From Cohnella sp. WQ 127256 (GTDB taxonomy: Bacteria; Bacillota; Bacilli; Paenibacillales; Paenibacillaceae), in assembly GCF_024519285.1 (NCBI RefSeq), contig NZ_JAMZCY010000003.1:62001-126000 (forward strand): a stretch of DNA of 64,000 nt. Direction: 5' to 3'. Position 1 is the first letter of the stretch. The number at the start of each line of letters is the position of its first letter. A model generated the notes under the pieces. It did not search any database and had not been told where the DNA came from. It was given only the letters and a program-made list of their open reading frames with translations. Shown in pieces: positions 43,016 through 52,634 of the stretch. The position numbers and the translations under genes are program-made.

Positions 43016-44809
43016 GTGTGGTTGCCCCGGATTTCTAAAATCAATACTCTCCGTAATCAAATGCTGTTTGGATTCCTCCTTGTTATGATTATCATCCTTA
43101 CTGTTGTCGGGATCGTGACATTCGATTCCGTCTCCACTTTGCTTAAAAATAAGGCGGAGATACACATCCAACAAACCGCGATTCAGGCGAATGGTAGGCT
43201 AGAGGGTATTCTTGAGCAGATCGATTCGCTAACGACTGTGGTTTCTACCAATCCTTATGTTCAGAGCTTGTTGTTGAACGAATTGAACGGCAAGCCTGCA
43301 ACATTCTCGGAGCGTCAGGCGCTTCCGCCAATCGTGAATATTGTGCAGACGTACGCACACGGAGTTAAATCGGTAGAGATCTATAGTTATGAACGCAAGA
43401 GACTTTATCCGCTCGATGAAGCCAAGCTGGAAGACAGGGTTAGTAACGACCGAATCGACCAAGCGACGCATGAGAAGGGCGGGATCATCTGGTTTGGTAT
43501 CGATCCGTTAGATAAGGAGTCGGTGCTCGCGATCCGAAGGATCAGTTTGATGGACAATAACTTCTCTCCGGGAGGTTATTTGCTCGTCAGAATCAACCGT
43601 AATGTATTCACCTTCCAGGAGCCACTGTCCGGAGAAGGGGAACAGGAAACGACACTTCTCCTGGGCAACGATGGTCAAATTATTGCATCGAACGATCACA
43701 CAATTTCTGAAGCGGATGCTGCTGAGTTAATTATCTCCGATAACCAGACGGTGGATATCAACGACAAGCCGTATATCTTGGTACGCCAACGTTCCAAAGT
43801 TACCGAGTGGACGTTGCTTATATTAACCCCACTTAGTGCGATTACCAAGGGGATTTCTGTACTGCGCACAGCGATTTTTGTTTCGGCTGGTATCGGCACG
43901 CTACTCTTTGTATTTCTGTCATTGTTACTATCTACGATGATTACTCGGCCTGTGTTTAAGCTGATCAAGACGATGAGAAGCGCTCGCTTGGGTGTACTGA
44001 AACCAACGGATATCGTGACATCGACAATCGAAATCAATGAGCTTAATCGGACCTACAACCAAATGGTGGGAAACATTAACGATCTGATTAACTTGGTGTA
44101 TGAGAAAGAATTACTGCAAAGTCGAACGGAGCTCAAAGCGCTGCAAGCGCAGATTAATCCGCATTTTCTATTTAATACTTTGGAAGCGCTATATTGGTCG
44201 TTACAGGAAAAAGAAGAGGACGAATTAGCAGAATTTGTAGTGGCGATGTCAGACTTATTTCGATATACGATCATGGGACCAAACAAGGAGGAGTGGGTAA
44301 CTCTACGTGATGAGCTAGAACATATCGAGAGATATTTGCTTATTATGAAAATGCGGCTGGGCGAACGATTGACTTGGCAAATCGTCACTTCTGAGGAATT
44401 TGATACGGTTAAACTTCCGAAGCTTCTCATACAACCTTTTGTGGAGAATGCTATCGCACATGGTGTGGAGAAGAAAATTGGCCAAGGAGCAATAACGGTT
44501 TCTGTAACACGATCGGACAATGAAGAGGAGCTTAAGATCACTATCGAAGATAATGGAGCGGGGATGGACGAGGTTACGCTCCGAACGATTGTTGACGGAC
44601 TAGAAAACGGACAAGTCCCTTCGGTGAAAAAATCAGGCTTGGGAATCGACAACGTGCACCGAAGAGTTAAGCTATATTTCGAGGAAGAAGTAGGAATGCC
44701 TGGTCGAATTGCGATCAGAAGCTGGAAAGGAAAAGGGACAAGTATTTGTATGACAATTCCAGCAGTCACAGGAGGCAGCTATGAGAATTCAAACGATTAT
44801 GATCGTTGA
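43016..44809 (+). CDS. YesM-type sensor histidine kinase
   Basis: About 597 residues. Membrane helix near 15-37, extracellular sensor, second helix about 270-293, HAMP (TRPVFKLIKTMRSARLG), phosphoacceptor INPHFLFNTLEAL (His near 382), HATPase with VENAIAHGVEKK and IEDNGAGMDE. The open frame extends to 42893 but GGAGGAAAGG just before the GTG at 43016 sets the start. It overlaps the response regulator at 44781 by 29 bases. Neighbourhood suggests it senses the substrate of the importer at 45688. Confidence 0.92.
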   Translation: MWLPRISKINTLRNQMLFGFLLVMIIILTVVGIVTFDSVSTLLKNKAEIHIQQTAIQANGRLEGILEQIDSLTTVVSTNPYVQSLLLNELNGKPATFSERQALPPIVNIVQTYAHGVKSVEIYSYERKRLYPLDEAKLEDRVSNDRIDQATHEKGGIIWFGIDPLDKESVLAIRRISLMDNNFSPGGYLLVRINRNVFTFQEPLSGEGEQETTLLLGNDGQIIASNDHTISEADAAELIISDNQTVDINDKPYILVRQRSKVTEWTLLILTPLSAITKGISVLRTAIFVSAGIGTLLFVFLSLLLSTMITRPVFKLIKTMRSARLGVLKPTDIVTSTIEINELNRTYNQMVGNINDLINLVYEKELLQSRTELKALQAQINPHFLFNTLEALYWSLQEKEEDELAEFVVAMSDLFRYTIMGPNKEEWVTLRDELEHIERYLLIMKMRLGERLTWQIVTSEEFDTVKLPKLLIQPFVENAIAHGVEKKIGQGAITVSVTRSDNEEELKITIEDNGAGMDEVTLRTIVDGLENGQVPSVKKSGLGIDNVHRRVKLYFEEEVGMPGRIAIRSWKGKGTSICMTIPAVTGGSYENSNDYDR

Positions 44810-45572
44810 CGATGAACCGAGAACAAGACAGGGACTTAAGAGAATACTGGAGACTAAAGGGAACGGGCGCTATCATATTTTAACCGCAGAAGATGGTCAC
44901 TCTGCTCTTCATATGCTGGTGGATCATGAGGTTGATCTCATCATAACCGACATTCGCATGCCGGAAATAAACGGATTGGCTCTGGTTAATAGGGTGGAGG
45001 AAAAGCAACTCGAACATAAACCGTCCGTTATTTTGATTTCTGGACATGCTGAATTTGATTACGCGCATCAAGCTATCCAGCTCGGTGTCACCAACTATTT
45101 ACTGAAGCCCATAAGCAAAGAAAAGCTATTTGCATCCGTCGAAATCGCCCTTGAAGCTTGCGAGGAACGCAATCGTGTGAATATGATGCGGAAAATCGTA
45201 GATTCGAGACTGATGGTTACGGATTATTCAGCTTTAAGCAAGCCGGTCGCAGATGCAGTCTCGTATGTGAATGACCATCTGGAACAGGTAGTCGGTTTGA
45301 AAGAGGTTGCCGATCATATTCAGTTAAATCCTAGCTACTTGAGCGCTCTATTCAAAGAGCAGATGCAGATGACCTTCAGCGAATATGTGACGAGAAGAAA
45401 GCTGCAGAGAGCTAAGGAAATGCTGCTTCGTACGAAGCTTCCCATTGCAGAGATCGCTGAGCGCGTCGGCTATCAAACAACCAAGTATTTCTTCAAGCTG
45501 TTTAAGGAATACGAGGGATGCAGTCCGGGACAATATCGTTCAGAGATGACCGAAGAACAGATGGAAATCTAA
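44781..45572 (+). CDS. short AraC-domain response regulator
   Basis: Only 263 residues: receiver domain (TIMIVDDEPRTRQGLKRIL, phospho-Asp in LIITDIRMPEING near 57) joined almost directly to the AraC DNA-binding domain (LKEVADHIQLNPSYLSALFKEQM, IAEIAERVGYQTTKYFFKLFKEYEG). It lacks the long middle segment of the YesN relatives at 30864 and 49173. ACAGGAGGC precedes the ATG. Partner of the kinase encoded immediately upstream. Confidence 0.94.
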   Translation: MRIQTIMIVDDEPRTRQGLKRILETKGNGRYHILTAEDGHSALHMLVDHEVDLIITDIRMPEINGLALVNRVEEKQLEHKPSVILISGHAEFDYAHQAIQLGVTNYLLKPISKEKLFASVEIALEACEERNRVNMMRKIVDSRLMVTDYSALSKPVADAVSYVNDHLEQVVGLKEVADHIQLNPSYLSALFKEQMQMTFSEYVTRRKLQRAKEMLLRTKLPIAEIAERVGYQTTKYFFKLFKEYEGCSPGQYRSEMTEEQMEI

Positions 45573-45642
45573 TAATAGTGAACTTATATCGAAAGGCTGT
45601 GCCCTTATTCCGAGCAACATGCGGTGATAAGATTAGTTCAGA

Positions 45643-45657
45643 AGGAAAGCGCATACA
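45643..45657 (+). promoter_or_regulatory. CcpA (cre) site before the importer genes
   Basis: AGGAAAGCGCATACA matches 14 of 15 cre positions (G instead of T at position 2) and lies 31 bases before the start of the binding-protein gene. Confidence 0.6.
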
Positions 45658-45687
45658 TCCTTCTCAGAAGAATAAGGGGGAATAAAG

Positions 45688-47055
45688 TTGAGAAGCAAAA
45701 CACTAGCAGCATGTACGTTAATTCTCGCGTTGATCTTAATCGTTTCCGCTTGTGGAAGTAGTTCAAACAACAAAAATGCGGCGAAATCAAGCAATGAAGC
45801 AACCAACAGCTCTCCGGAAAAATCGGAATCGAGCGGAGATAGTCAGGCGCAAGCAGAGAAAATCACACTCAAAATGATGCACCTTTGGCCGGATGGAAGC
45901 AACTCCGCTCAAAATACGGTGATTAAGCAAATTATTGAGGAATACCAGACAGCGAATCCGAACGTTACGATCAGTACAGAAGTACTGGACACAGAGCAAT
46001 ATAAGAATAAGCTGAAGGTGCTCTCCGCTTCCAATGATCTTCCAGATGTAGGATTTACATGGGCAGCAGGCTTCATGGAACCCTATGTTAAAGGGAGCAT
46101 GTTCACATCCCTTGATGATCTTCTCCAAGGCGATTTGAAGGATAAATTCGTAGCAGGCACAACTGACGGCTATGCCTTCAATGGAACGACGTATGCATTA
46201 CCGGTTGAGTTGAATATTGTTCCTGTTTACTACAACAAGGAGATTTTCGCTCAAAACAATTTGCAACCGCCACAAACATTAGACGATCTCAAGAACATTA
46301 TCAATACCTTAAATGGTAAAGGAATAACTCCGATCACACTTGGTGCTAAGGATGCTTGGACAGCTTCGTTCTGGTACATGTACTTGGCTGATCGGATTGG
46401 CGGTAAGGATCTACTAGACCAAGCGGTTGCGAGTAACACGTTTACTGATCCCGCTTTGATCGAAGCGGCTAAGCAGGCGCAGGAGCTTGTGAATATGAAA
46501 GCTTTCGTTAAAGGGTTCAACGGATTGTCCAATGACGAGGCTAAATCAGAATTTATGAATGAAAAAGCGGCAATGTATGCGATGGGAACATGGGAAGTTC
46601 CGAATTATACGACGAATCCGGATGTTCCACAGGAATTCAAAGACAAGATTGGATATTTCAAATTCCCGACAGTAACAGGTGGTAAAGGTGACCTATCCGA
46701 TTGGGTAGGGGGTGTTGGTGTAGGACTCTTCGTCTCTGAGAAGTCCAAATACAAGGAAGAGGCGAAGAAATTCGTAAGCTTCTTCGTACAGAAGTGGGGC
46801 GAGCATTCCGTGACCGATGCCGGTATTATCCCGGCAACGAAAGTCGACACGGCTGCAGTCAAGTTACCGCAAATGTTCATCGACTTGCTAAATGAGCTGA
46901 ACACAGCTAAGAAAGTAACCTTGTACGTGGACGTTCAGATGAAGCCGGTAGCTTCAGAAGAACATCATAACCTCGTGCAGGCACTATTCGGCAAAGCCGT
47001 CACGCCGGAGGAATTCGCTCAGAAGCAAGAGGATGTATTGAAGGCTGGTAAATAA
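45688..47055 (+). CDS. CUT1 extracellular sugar-binding lipoprotein
   Basis: A 455-residue family 1 solute-binding protein with lipobox VSAC (Cys near 22), a Ser/Asn/Lys-rich linker and bilobed domain (KMMHLWPDGSN, FNGTTYALPVELNIVPVYYNKEIF, EKAAMYAMGTWEVPNY). TTG start at 45688 after AGGGGGAAT. Follows a two-component pair and a cre site, precedes two permeases. A hairpin lies between it and the permease. Substrate unknown; position beside a xylan cluster suggests an oligosaccharide. Confidence 0.93.
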   Translation: MRSKTLAACTLILALILIVSACGSSSNNKNAAKSSNEATNSSPEKSESSGDSQAQAEKITLKMMHLWPDGSNSAQNTVIKQIIEEYQTANPNVTISTEVLDTEQYKNKLKVLSASNDLPDVGFTWAAGFMEPYVKGSMFTSLDDLLQGDLKDKFVAGTTDGYAFNGTTYALPVELNIVPVYYNKEIFAQNNLQPPQTLDDLKNIINTLNGKGITPITLGAKDAWTASFWYMYLADRIGGKDLLDQAVASNTFTDPALIEAAKQAQELVNMKAFVKGFNGLSNDEAKSEFMNEKAAMYAMGTWEVPNYTTNPDVPQEFKDKIGYFKFPTVTGGKGDLSDWVGGVGVGLFVSEKSKYKEEAKKFVSFFVQKWGEHSVTDAGIIPATKVDTAAVKLPQMFIDLLNELNTAKKVTLYVDVQMKPVASEEHHNLVQALFGKAVTPEEFAQKQEDVLKAGK

Positions 47056-47072
47056 AGTTCAGGCATTGGAGG

Positions 47073-47112
47073 AAAAGAACGTAGTACCGGAACGTTCCGG
47101 CTATGTTCTTTT
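47073..47112 (+). terminator. hairpin between binding protein and permease genes
   Basis: AAAAGAACGTAG / CTATGTTCTTTT with an inner CCGGAACGTTCCGG palindrome and downstream T-rich sequence. It probably attenuates read-through into the permeases. Confidence 0.7.
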
Positions 47113-47144
47113 CTCTTTTCAAAGCTTAAGGAGGCTCGCGAAGT

Positions 47145-48026
47145 GTGGATAAAGTGATGTCGGACAAACGAATGATCGCTCTCTATGTTATACCGTCCTT
47201 ATTGTTAATCCTCGCCATCATTTATTTGCCCATCGTGTTGACGGGATACTACGGGCTTATGGAATGGGACGGAATCAGTAAGATGACCTTTATCGGTTTA
47301 GATAATTACGCTACTCTACTGCAAGATGAGAAGTTCTGGAGCAGCGTTAACCATTCTTTACTGTTCGCAGTCCTTTCGGCGGTATTCCTGATCGTATATA
47401 TGGCGGTGGCGTTAGTGCTTGCGGGTCGGATACGCGGTGCAAATCTATTTCGCAAAATTTATTTAATTCCGATGCTCTTATCCTCTGTTGCGATTGCGCA
47501 GCTGTGGCTGAAAATTTATCACCCTACAACAGGTATTCTAAATGATTTACTAGCTTCCTTGGGGTTTAAGAATACGCCGGAGTGGCTGGCAGACCCATCT
47601 GTTGTTCTAGGTGCGTTGTTCGTTCCTATTTTGTGGCAGTATGCTGGGTTTTATATTCTCATTTACTATGCAGCATTTAAGAATATCCCCGGCTCTCTCG
47701 TTGAAGCGGCTCGTATTGATGGGGCGAGTTCACTACAAATCGCTCTACGGATTAAAGTCCCCCTGATCGCTGAGGTCATCAAGGTGACGATTGTGCTGGC
47801 CGTTGTAGGCTCGCTTAAATATTTCGATTTGATCTATGTCATGACTGATGGTGGACCGAATGGAGCAAGTGAGGTTATGGCCTCGTACATGTACCACAAA
47901 GCGTTTCGTGGATTTGATTTTGGCTATGGCAGCGCAATTGGCTTCTTCCTGCTACTCATCTGTTTAGTCGCTACATGGGGTATTCGTAAGTTAACCGCGA
48001 CTAAAGATTCGATTCAATATTCGTAA
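47145..48026 (+). CDS. CUT1 sugar ABC transporter permease (MalF/UgpA type)
   Basis: A 293-residue membrane protein with EAA loop SLVEAARIDGASSLQIALRIKVPL and the family motif TDGGPNGASEVMASYMYHKAF. GTG at 47145 is chosen with AAGGAGG ten bases upstream. Next permease follows after 17 bases. Confidence 0.92.
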   Translation: MDKVMSDKRMIALYVIPSLLLILAIIYLPIVLTGYYGLMEWDGISKMTFIGLDNYATLLQDEKFWSSVNHSLLFAVLSAVFLIVYMAVALVLAGRIRGANLFRKIYLIPMLLSSVAIAQLWLKIYHPTTGILNDLLASLGFKNTPEWLADPSVVLGALFVPILWQYAGFYILIYYAAFKNIPGSLVEAARIDGASSLQIALRIKVPLIAEVIKVTIVLAVVGSLKYFDLIYVMTDGGPNGASEVMASYMYHKAFRGFDFGYGSAIGFFLLLICLVATWGIRKLTATKDSIQYS

Positions 48027-48043
48027 GGAAGGAGGAGATCCCT

Positions 48044-48925
48044 TTGATAACTGCCAATAAGGCTTTAAACTACAGGACGGATAGGACATCCCGAAAGATC
48101 GGGGGCAGAATCGGCTACGGAATTTTGTATACGGTGCTGGTCTTAGCAGCAGCGGTACAGCTTCTTCCTTTAGTATGGCTCTTGTTCTTCTCATTGAAGA
48201 ATAGTCAGGAAGTGTTTAACCTACCGCCGTTTGCGCTCCCCTCGAAGCTGCATTGGGAAAATTACGAAAGTGTCTGGTCTCAGAGTAACATCAGCAGATA
48301 CTTTATGAATAGTGTGTGGATCACGCTTGTATCCGTAGTACTTACGATCCTATTGGCTAGCTTCGTGACATTCGCAATTACACGGATGAGATGGAAGCTA
48401 CGATCGTTCGTGCTAGGGCTGTTCATGGTTGGACTGATGATCCCTGTCCATTCTACGTTAATCCCGTTGTTTAATCTCTTTCAGAAGCTTCATCTGACGG
48501 ATTCGCAAGTAAGTCTCATTCTCTCTTATACGGCTTTTAACCTTCCGATCACGATCATGATTTTACTAGGCTTCTATTACGCGCTTCCTAAAGAAGTCGA
48601 AGAGGCAGCTCTCATGGATGGTTGCAGTGTAAATAGGATCTTTTTTCAGATTGTTCTACCCATGACGGCTTCCGTAATTGTGACTGCTGGGATTATCAAT
48701 ATGATCTATAATTGGAACGAATTTATTTTCGTTAACACGTTCATTAGTTCCGATCATCTGAAGACGCTGACTGTAGGCGTACAAAATTTCGTTGGACAAT
48801 ATACGACGAACTGGGGCGCGGTTGGGGCGACCCTCATGATCAGTATTATGCCGATTTTGTTGGCCTTTTTCCTACTCAGTAACCGGATCGTCGAAGGAAT
48901 TGCCGCGGGATCTGTTAAAGGTTGA
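48044..48925 (+). CDS. CUT1 sugar ABC transporter permease (MalG/UgpE type)
   Basis: A 293-residue permease with EAA loop VEEAALMDGCSVNRIFFQIVLP and C-terminal VEGIAAGSVKG. TTG start at 48044 with GGAGGAGA upstream. Last gene of this module, ended by the terminator at 48966. Confidence 0.93.
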   Translation: MITANKALNYRTDRTSRKIGGRIGYGILYTVLVLAAAVQLLPLVWLLFFSLKNSQEVFNLPPFALPSKLHWENYESVWSQSNISRYFMNSVWITLVSVVLTILLASFVTFAITRMRWKLRSFVLGLFMVGLMIPVHSTLIPLFNLFQKLHLTDSQVSLILSYTAFNLPITIMILLGFYYALPKEVEEAALMDGCSVNRIFFQIVLPMTASVIVTAGIINMIYNWNEFIFVNTFISSDHLKTLTVGVQNFVGQYTTNWGAVGATLMISIMPILLAFFLLSNRIVEGIAAGSVKG

Positions 48926-48965
48926 GCTTTGAACCTCTTGAGTTGATTATGCGACTTGTCATAAT

Positions 48966-48990
48966 CCCGGCTGCAATGCCGGGTTTTTTT
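48966..48990 (+). terminator. rho-independent terminator
   Basis: CCCGGC-TGCAAT-GCCGGG followed by seven T, ending the kinase/importer module. Confidence 0.93.
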
Positions 48991-49132
48991 CCTGTGTATT
49001 GGTTATATTGCCAATCATGTAAAGATCACTAAGAATTATCTATATTTTCTTAGGTATACAAAATTGGATCATATTGAGTAAGATTAGATTGGATTCCACA
49101 ATTCAGCCTAAAACTATCTTCTGACTCTTATT

Positions 49133-49147
49133 ATGGAAGCGATTACA
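49133..49147 (+). promoter_or_regulatory. CcpA (cre) site before the xylan-type module
   Basis: ATGGAAGCGATTACA is a perfect match to WTGNAARCGNWWWCA, 26 bases before the start of the response regulator gene. Confidence 0.75.
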
Positions 49148-49172
49148 TTGAGGTGCGAGGAGTTGGAGGCTA

Positions 49173-50744
49173 ATGAAAAAAGTGATATTGGTTGACGATG
49201 AAATTTTCGCACGCAAAGGGCTAATGGTGCTTATTCCGTGGGAAAAGTACGGGTATGAAATCATAGGCGAGGCGGATGACGGCGAAGAAGCGCTTCATCT
49301 GATCGAACAGCTAGCACCTGATCTGGTCATCACCGATATTCGCATGCCTGTATTGGATGGTCTTGAACTTATTCAAACCGTGCGTAAACGCAATGGCAAA
49401 TCGACGAAGTTCATCATCGTTAGCGGCTATGGCGATTTTAAGTATGCGCAGCATGCGGTTCGATTCGGTGTTCAAGATTATTTACTCAAGCCGATCGATG
49501 AGATCGAGCTGATCGATACGCTTGAGCGTATCGCGAAAGAAATAGACAGTACGCCGGGCTGGTCGCAAGTCGACAATCGCGTCATTCAAGCTTCGATGTT
49601 CGAGAAACTCCTGTCGGGTCAGATGGACGATAAGGGCTTATCGGAAGCCGCCCAATCGTTGGGACTGCCTAAAGATAAGCCATTGCGTTACTTTGCGTTG
49701 GAATTGAACGATGCTCCTACGGCATTAAACGAAGCCGAGCGCGTGAAGCGGGTGGAGCAGGCGAAAGAAGCGGCTGAAGCGATACTGGCTAGGCATATAC
49801 AAGGTAAAGAGCCTTTCTTATACGCTCGGAGTTTATCGGAATTAGGGTTTCTTGCGTTCGTCACCGGAGCGGAAGGCGCCGGAAGGCTGGCAGAGGAGCT
49901 TGTTCGGACGGTAAGCGGCAAGATCGAGGGGGTTCTTAGGGTTTACGTGGGGGAAGTGTCGCCTTCGCTTGCTCTTATCAGGAATTCGTATTTGACCGCT
50001 TTAGACGCGATGGAGCATAAATACGTCTTCGACACCAAAAACGTAACCCTTCATGAAGAAACGAAGAGCGTTGTGTTACAAGTCAAAGAAATCGAGCCCG
50101 CGATTTACTCCGGGTTGATAGAAAGCCTGGAACTGCATGACGGCGATAAGATGCTTATGTTCGTGACCCGAATGTTCGCGGCATTTCAAGAGCAAAGCTA
50201 TAGCCCGGAATCGATTACGGCTTCGATTTCGAGGTGCGTGCATGGAATCACCCGCGTCATTCAGACGATGCTGGGTAACGAGAGTGCGATCGGTACTTTG
50301 AAACCGATCATGCATTGGCATCACGAGCCGAGAACGCTTCAAGGGATTAAAAGATTGTTCGTTGATTTCTTATCCGAATGCGCCGACTATATTACGGCGT
50401 TGAGAAGCTCCAAGGGGAAAGGCGAAATTGGGAAAATCAAGCAATATATCGAGATTCACTACAACGAGAATATGAGTCTGAAAAGCATATCCAAGCGATT
50501 TTACATGAACCCGGTTTATTTGGGCCAGCTCTTCAAGAAAACCTACGGGGTGTATTTCAACGAGTTCTTGCTTCATATCCGAATAGACGAGGCCAAGAAG
50601 CAGCTAAGGCAAACCAATCAGAAGGTTTACGAGATCGCTGCAAATGTCGGATTCGGCAACGCAGATTATTTCGTCAGCCAATTCGAGAAGGTGGAAGGAA
50701 AAACGCCGACCGAATATAAGAATGCTATGATCGCAAAAGTATAG
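49173..50744 (+). CDS. YesN-type AraC-domain response regulator
   Basis: A 523-residue regulator. Receiver: VILVDDEIFARKGLMVLI, phospho-Asp in LVITDIRMPVLDG (near 55), YLLKPIDE. Long middle region, then AraC-type DNA-binding domain (LKSISKRFYMNPVYLGQLFKKTYG, VYEIAANVGFGNADYFVSQFEKVEG). The regulator precedes its kinase here, the reverse of the order at 29099 and 43016. Start ATG follows AGTTGGAGGC. With the kinase at 50769 it probably controls the LplABC-type importer and the GH8 gene. Confidence 0.94.
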   Translation: MKKVILVDDEIFARKGLMVLIPWEKYGYEIIGEADDGEEALHLIEQLAPDLVITDIRMPVLDGLELIQTVRKRNGKSTKFIIVSGYGDFKYAQHAVRFGVQDYLLKPIDEIELIDTLERIAKEIDSTPGWSQVDNRVIQASMFEKLLSGQMDDKGLSEAAQSLGLPKDKPLRYFALELNDAPTALNEAERVKRVEQAKEAAEAILARHIQGKEPFLYARSLSELGFLAFVTGAEGAGRLAEELVRTVSGKIEGVLRVYVGEVSPSLALIRNSYLTALDAMEHKYVFDTKNVTLHEETKSVVLQVKEIEPAIYSGLIESLELHDGDKMLMFVTRMFAAFQEQSYSPESITASISRCVHGITRVIQTMLGNESAIGTLKPIMHWHHEPRTLQGIKRLFVDFLSECADYITALRSSKGKGEIGKIKQYIEIHYNENMSLKSISKRFYMNPVYLGQLFKKTYGVYFNEFLLHIRIDEAKKQLRQTNQKVYEIAANVGFGNADYFVSQFEKVEGKTPTEYKNAMIAKV

Positions 50745-50768
50745 ACGGCGGCAGGGGGAACATGGTTC

Positions 50769-52517
50769 ATGAGGGTACGAGGCGCGCTAGATAACATTAG
50801 GCTTAGAAACAAAATGCTAATCATTTACTTTTTATCCGTCCTTGTCCCGGTCATCCTTACAAATGTCATCTTTTATAATATTACGACGAATAACGTCAAG
50901 AAGCAGAAGATGGATGATTTGTCGCTGGCTATCGAGCAGATGCGCAATGAATTTCTCTATCAGATCGACGTGGTCGTCGGAATTTCAACCGTTCTATACA
51001 ATGACTCGATATTAAACGAATATTTGGACCAGCAATATGATATCCCTTCCGACTACGTTATTAATTATCACTCCTATATTACGGATATGCTGGAGAAATA
51101 CGCGCCGGTGTACAGAGCAATCCAGAACATCAGTCTCTTCACGGACAACCATACGATTATTTACGGGGGGTCCGTTCTTGCGATCTCGGATATAGAGAAA
51201 GAAGACTGGTATAAGAGACTGGAGAGCTCCAGAACCTCTAATCCGATCATCGTTCGCGACTCTAATTCGACCACGCAACCGACGATCAGCATCGTTCGCA
51301 AAATGAGCAGCGCGGTCGGACAAGCCCACTATGAAAAAGTGATCAAAATCGATCTCCATCCCGAGTTGATCAAGCAAATGTTCAGCAATGTAATGTTTGA
51401 AGGAAACGTAATCTTGCTCGCGGACGATGAGGTGCAGTATGAATCCTCACCGAATGAGAATAAGGAGCAGGGTGACAAGGCTCATCATGCACCGGAGGAT
51501 GGTGCGATCGTGCTTGAAGAAAACTTTCCTTCCGTGGAATATCTCCAAGGCTGGCGTATTATCGGTGAATTCCAAGAATGGAAAGTACTTGAGGACGTGC
51601 GCAAATCCAGAGAATTCGTCATTTATATGGCGCTTCCGAATGTCCTCGTTCCGACCTTGATCATCATTTGGTTCACGCGTTCGCTGAACGTTCGTCTCAT
51701 TCGGATTCTGAAACAGATGAAACGCGTGAAAAATCATAGCTTCGAAACGATCGACGACGAGATAACGAAGGACGAGATCGGTCAGTTAACGACGGAATTC
51801 AATCGAATGACTTCACAAATTAGTAGTCTAATCCACGACGTGTATAAGGCAGATATCCAGAAGAAGGAGTTGGAGCTGAAACGGAATCAGACCCAGCTTC
51901 ATGCCTTGCAAAGCCAGATCAACCCTCACTTTCTCTTTAATTCACTCGAAACGATCCGCATGAGGAGTTTAATGAAATCCGAAGAAGAGACCGCCAAAAT
52001 CATCCATCACATGGCAAAAATTTTCCGCAAATCTTTAACCTGGGGCAAAGATTTAGTAACGGTCAAGGATGAGCTGGAGCTGGTTGAAAGTTTTCTGCAA
52101 ATTCAGAAATACAGATTCGGGGATAAGCTGAATTATCGGATCGAAGCAGACGAGGCGAGCCTATTGGAGTTAATCCCGAAGATGACGCTTCAACCTCTTG
52201 TGGAAAACGCGAGTATACATGGCATCGAGCCGCTTAAGAACGGTGGGAAAATAGATATCCGCATCGAACGGAAAGCGGACAAATTGATATTAGCGATAAT
52301 GGACAACGGCATAGGGATGGACGAGGAGCGGGTGAAACTTATTTACTCCTATCTGGAAAGCGAGGAAGTCATCGGGGAGCGAATCGGCGTGCAGAACGTC
52401 ATCTACCGATTGAAGTTGATTTACGGCGACCGTTTCCAGCTCTTAATCGACAGCGCACATGGTAAAGGAACGTCCATTCGTTTGCAAATTCAGTCGAATG
52501 ATACGCTATTGCTTTGA
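50769..52517 (+). CDS. YesM-type sensor histidine kinase
   Basis: A 582-residue membrane kinase: helix about 16-38, extracellular sensor, second helix about 280-300, HAMP, phosphoacceptor INPHFLFNSLETIR (His near 386), HATPase with VENASIHGIEPL and MDNGIGMDEE. Start ATG after CAGGGGGAAC. Its stop codon overlaps the -35 box of the promoter that drives the binding-protein gene downstream. Cognate partner of the regulator at 49173. Confidence 0.93.
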   Translation: MRVRGALDNIRLRNKMLIIYFLSVLVPVILTNVIFYNITTNNVKKQKMDDLSLAIEQMRNEFLYQIDVVVGISTVLYNDSILNEYLDQQYDIPSDYVINYHSYITDMLEKYAPVYRAIQNISLFTDNHTIIYGGSVLAISDIEKEDWYKRLESSRTSNPIIVRDSNSTTQPTISIVRKMSSAVGQAHYEKVIKIDLHPELIKQMFSNVMFEGNVILLADDEVQYESSPNENKEQGDKAHHAPEDGAIVLEENFPSVEYLQGWRIIGEFQEWKVLEDVRKSREFVIYMALPNVLVPTLIIIWFTRSLNVRLIRILKQMKRVKNHSFETIDDEITKDEIGQLTTEFNRMTSQISSLIHDVYKADIQKKELELKRNQTQLHALQSQINPHFLFNSLETIRMRSLMKSEEETAKIIHHMAKIFRKSLTWGKDLVTVKDELELVESFLQIQKYRFGDKLNYRIEADEASLLELIPKMTLQPLVENASIHGIEPLKNGGKIDIRIERKADKLILAIMDNGIGMDEERVKLIYSYLESEEVIGERIGVQNVIYRLKLIYGDRFQLLIDSAHGKGTSIRLQIQSNDTLLL

Positions 52518-52541
52518 CATATATGTTTTTCACAGTATGAT
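52514..52541 (+). promoter_or_regulatory. sigma-A-type promoter of the LplA-like operon
   Basis: TTGACA (52514-52519), 16-bp spacer, TATGAT (52536-52541). It overlaps the kinase stop codon. Predicted transcription start leaves a leader of about 85 bases. Confidence 0.72.
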
Positions 52542-52563
52542 CTATAGTTTATTGGGTAAACAA

Positions 52564-52626
52564 AGCCCCTGATTGCTTTTATAATGAAAGTGCTTACAAA
52601 TAAACATATCTATCTTGAGAGGGGCT
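52564..52626 (+). promoter_or_regulatory. leader with possible ribosome-site-masking stem and a cre-like site
   Basis: AGCCCCT (52564-52570) can pair with AGGGGCT (52620-52626), which contains the ribosome site of the gene at 52635. Between them ATGAAAGTGCTTACA (52584-52598) matches cre at 14 of 15 positions. A TATAAT at 52580 is also present. Pairing and function are not proven. Confidence 0.45.
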
Positions 52627-52634
52627 CGAATTTA

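Noticed and set aside
44053..44769. 238-codon minus-strand frame inside the histidine kinase gene
   Set aside because: Shadow of the kinase catalytic region; composition is Ser-rich without any domain.
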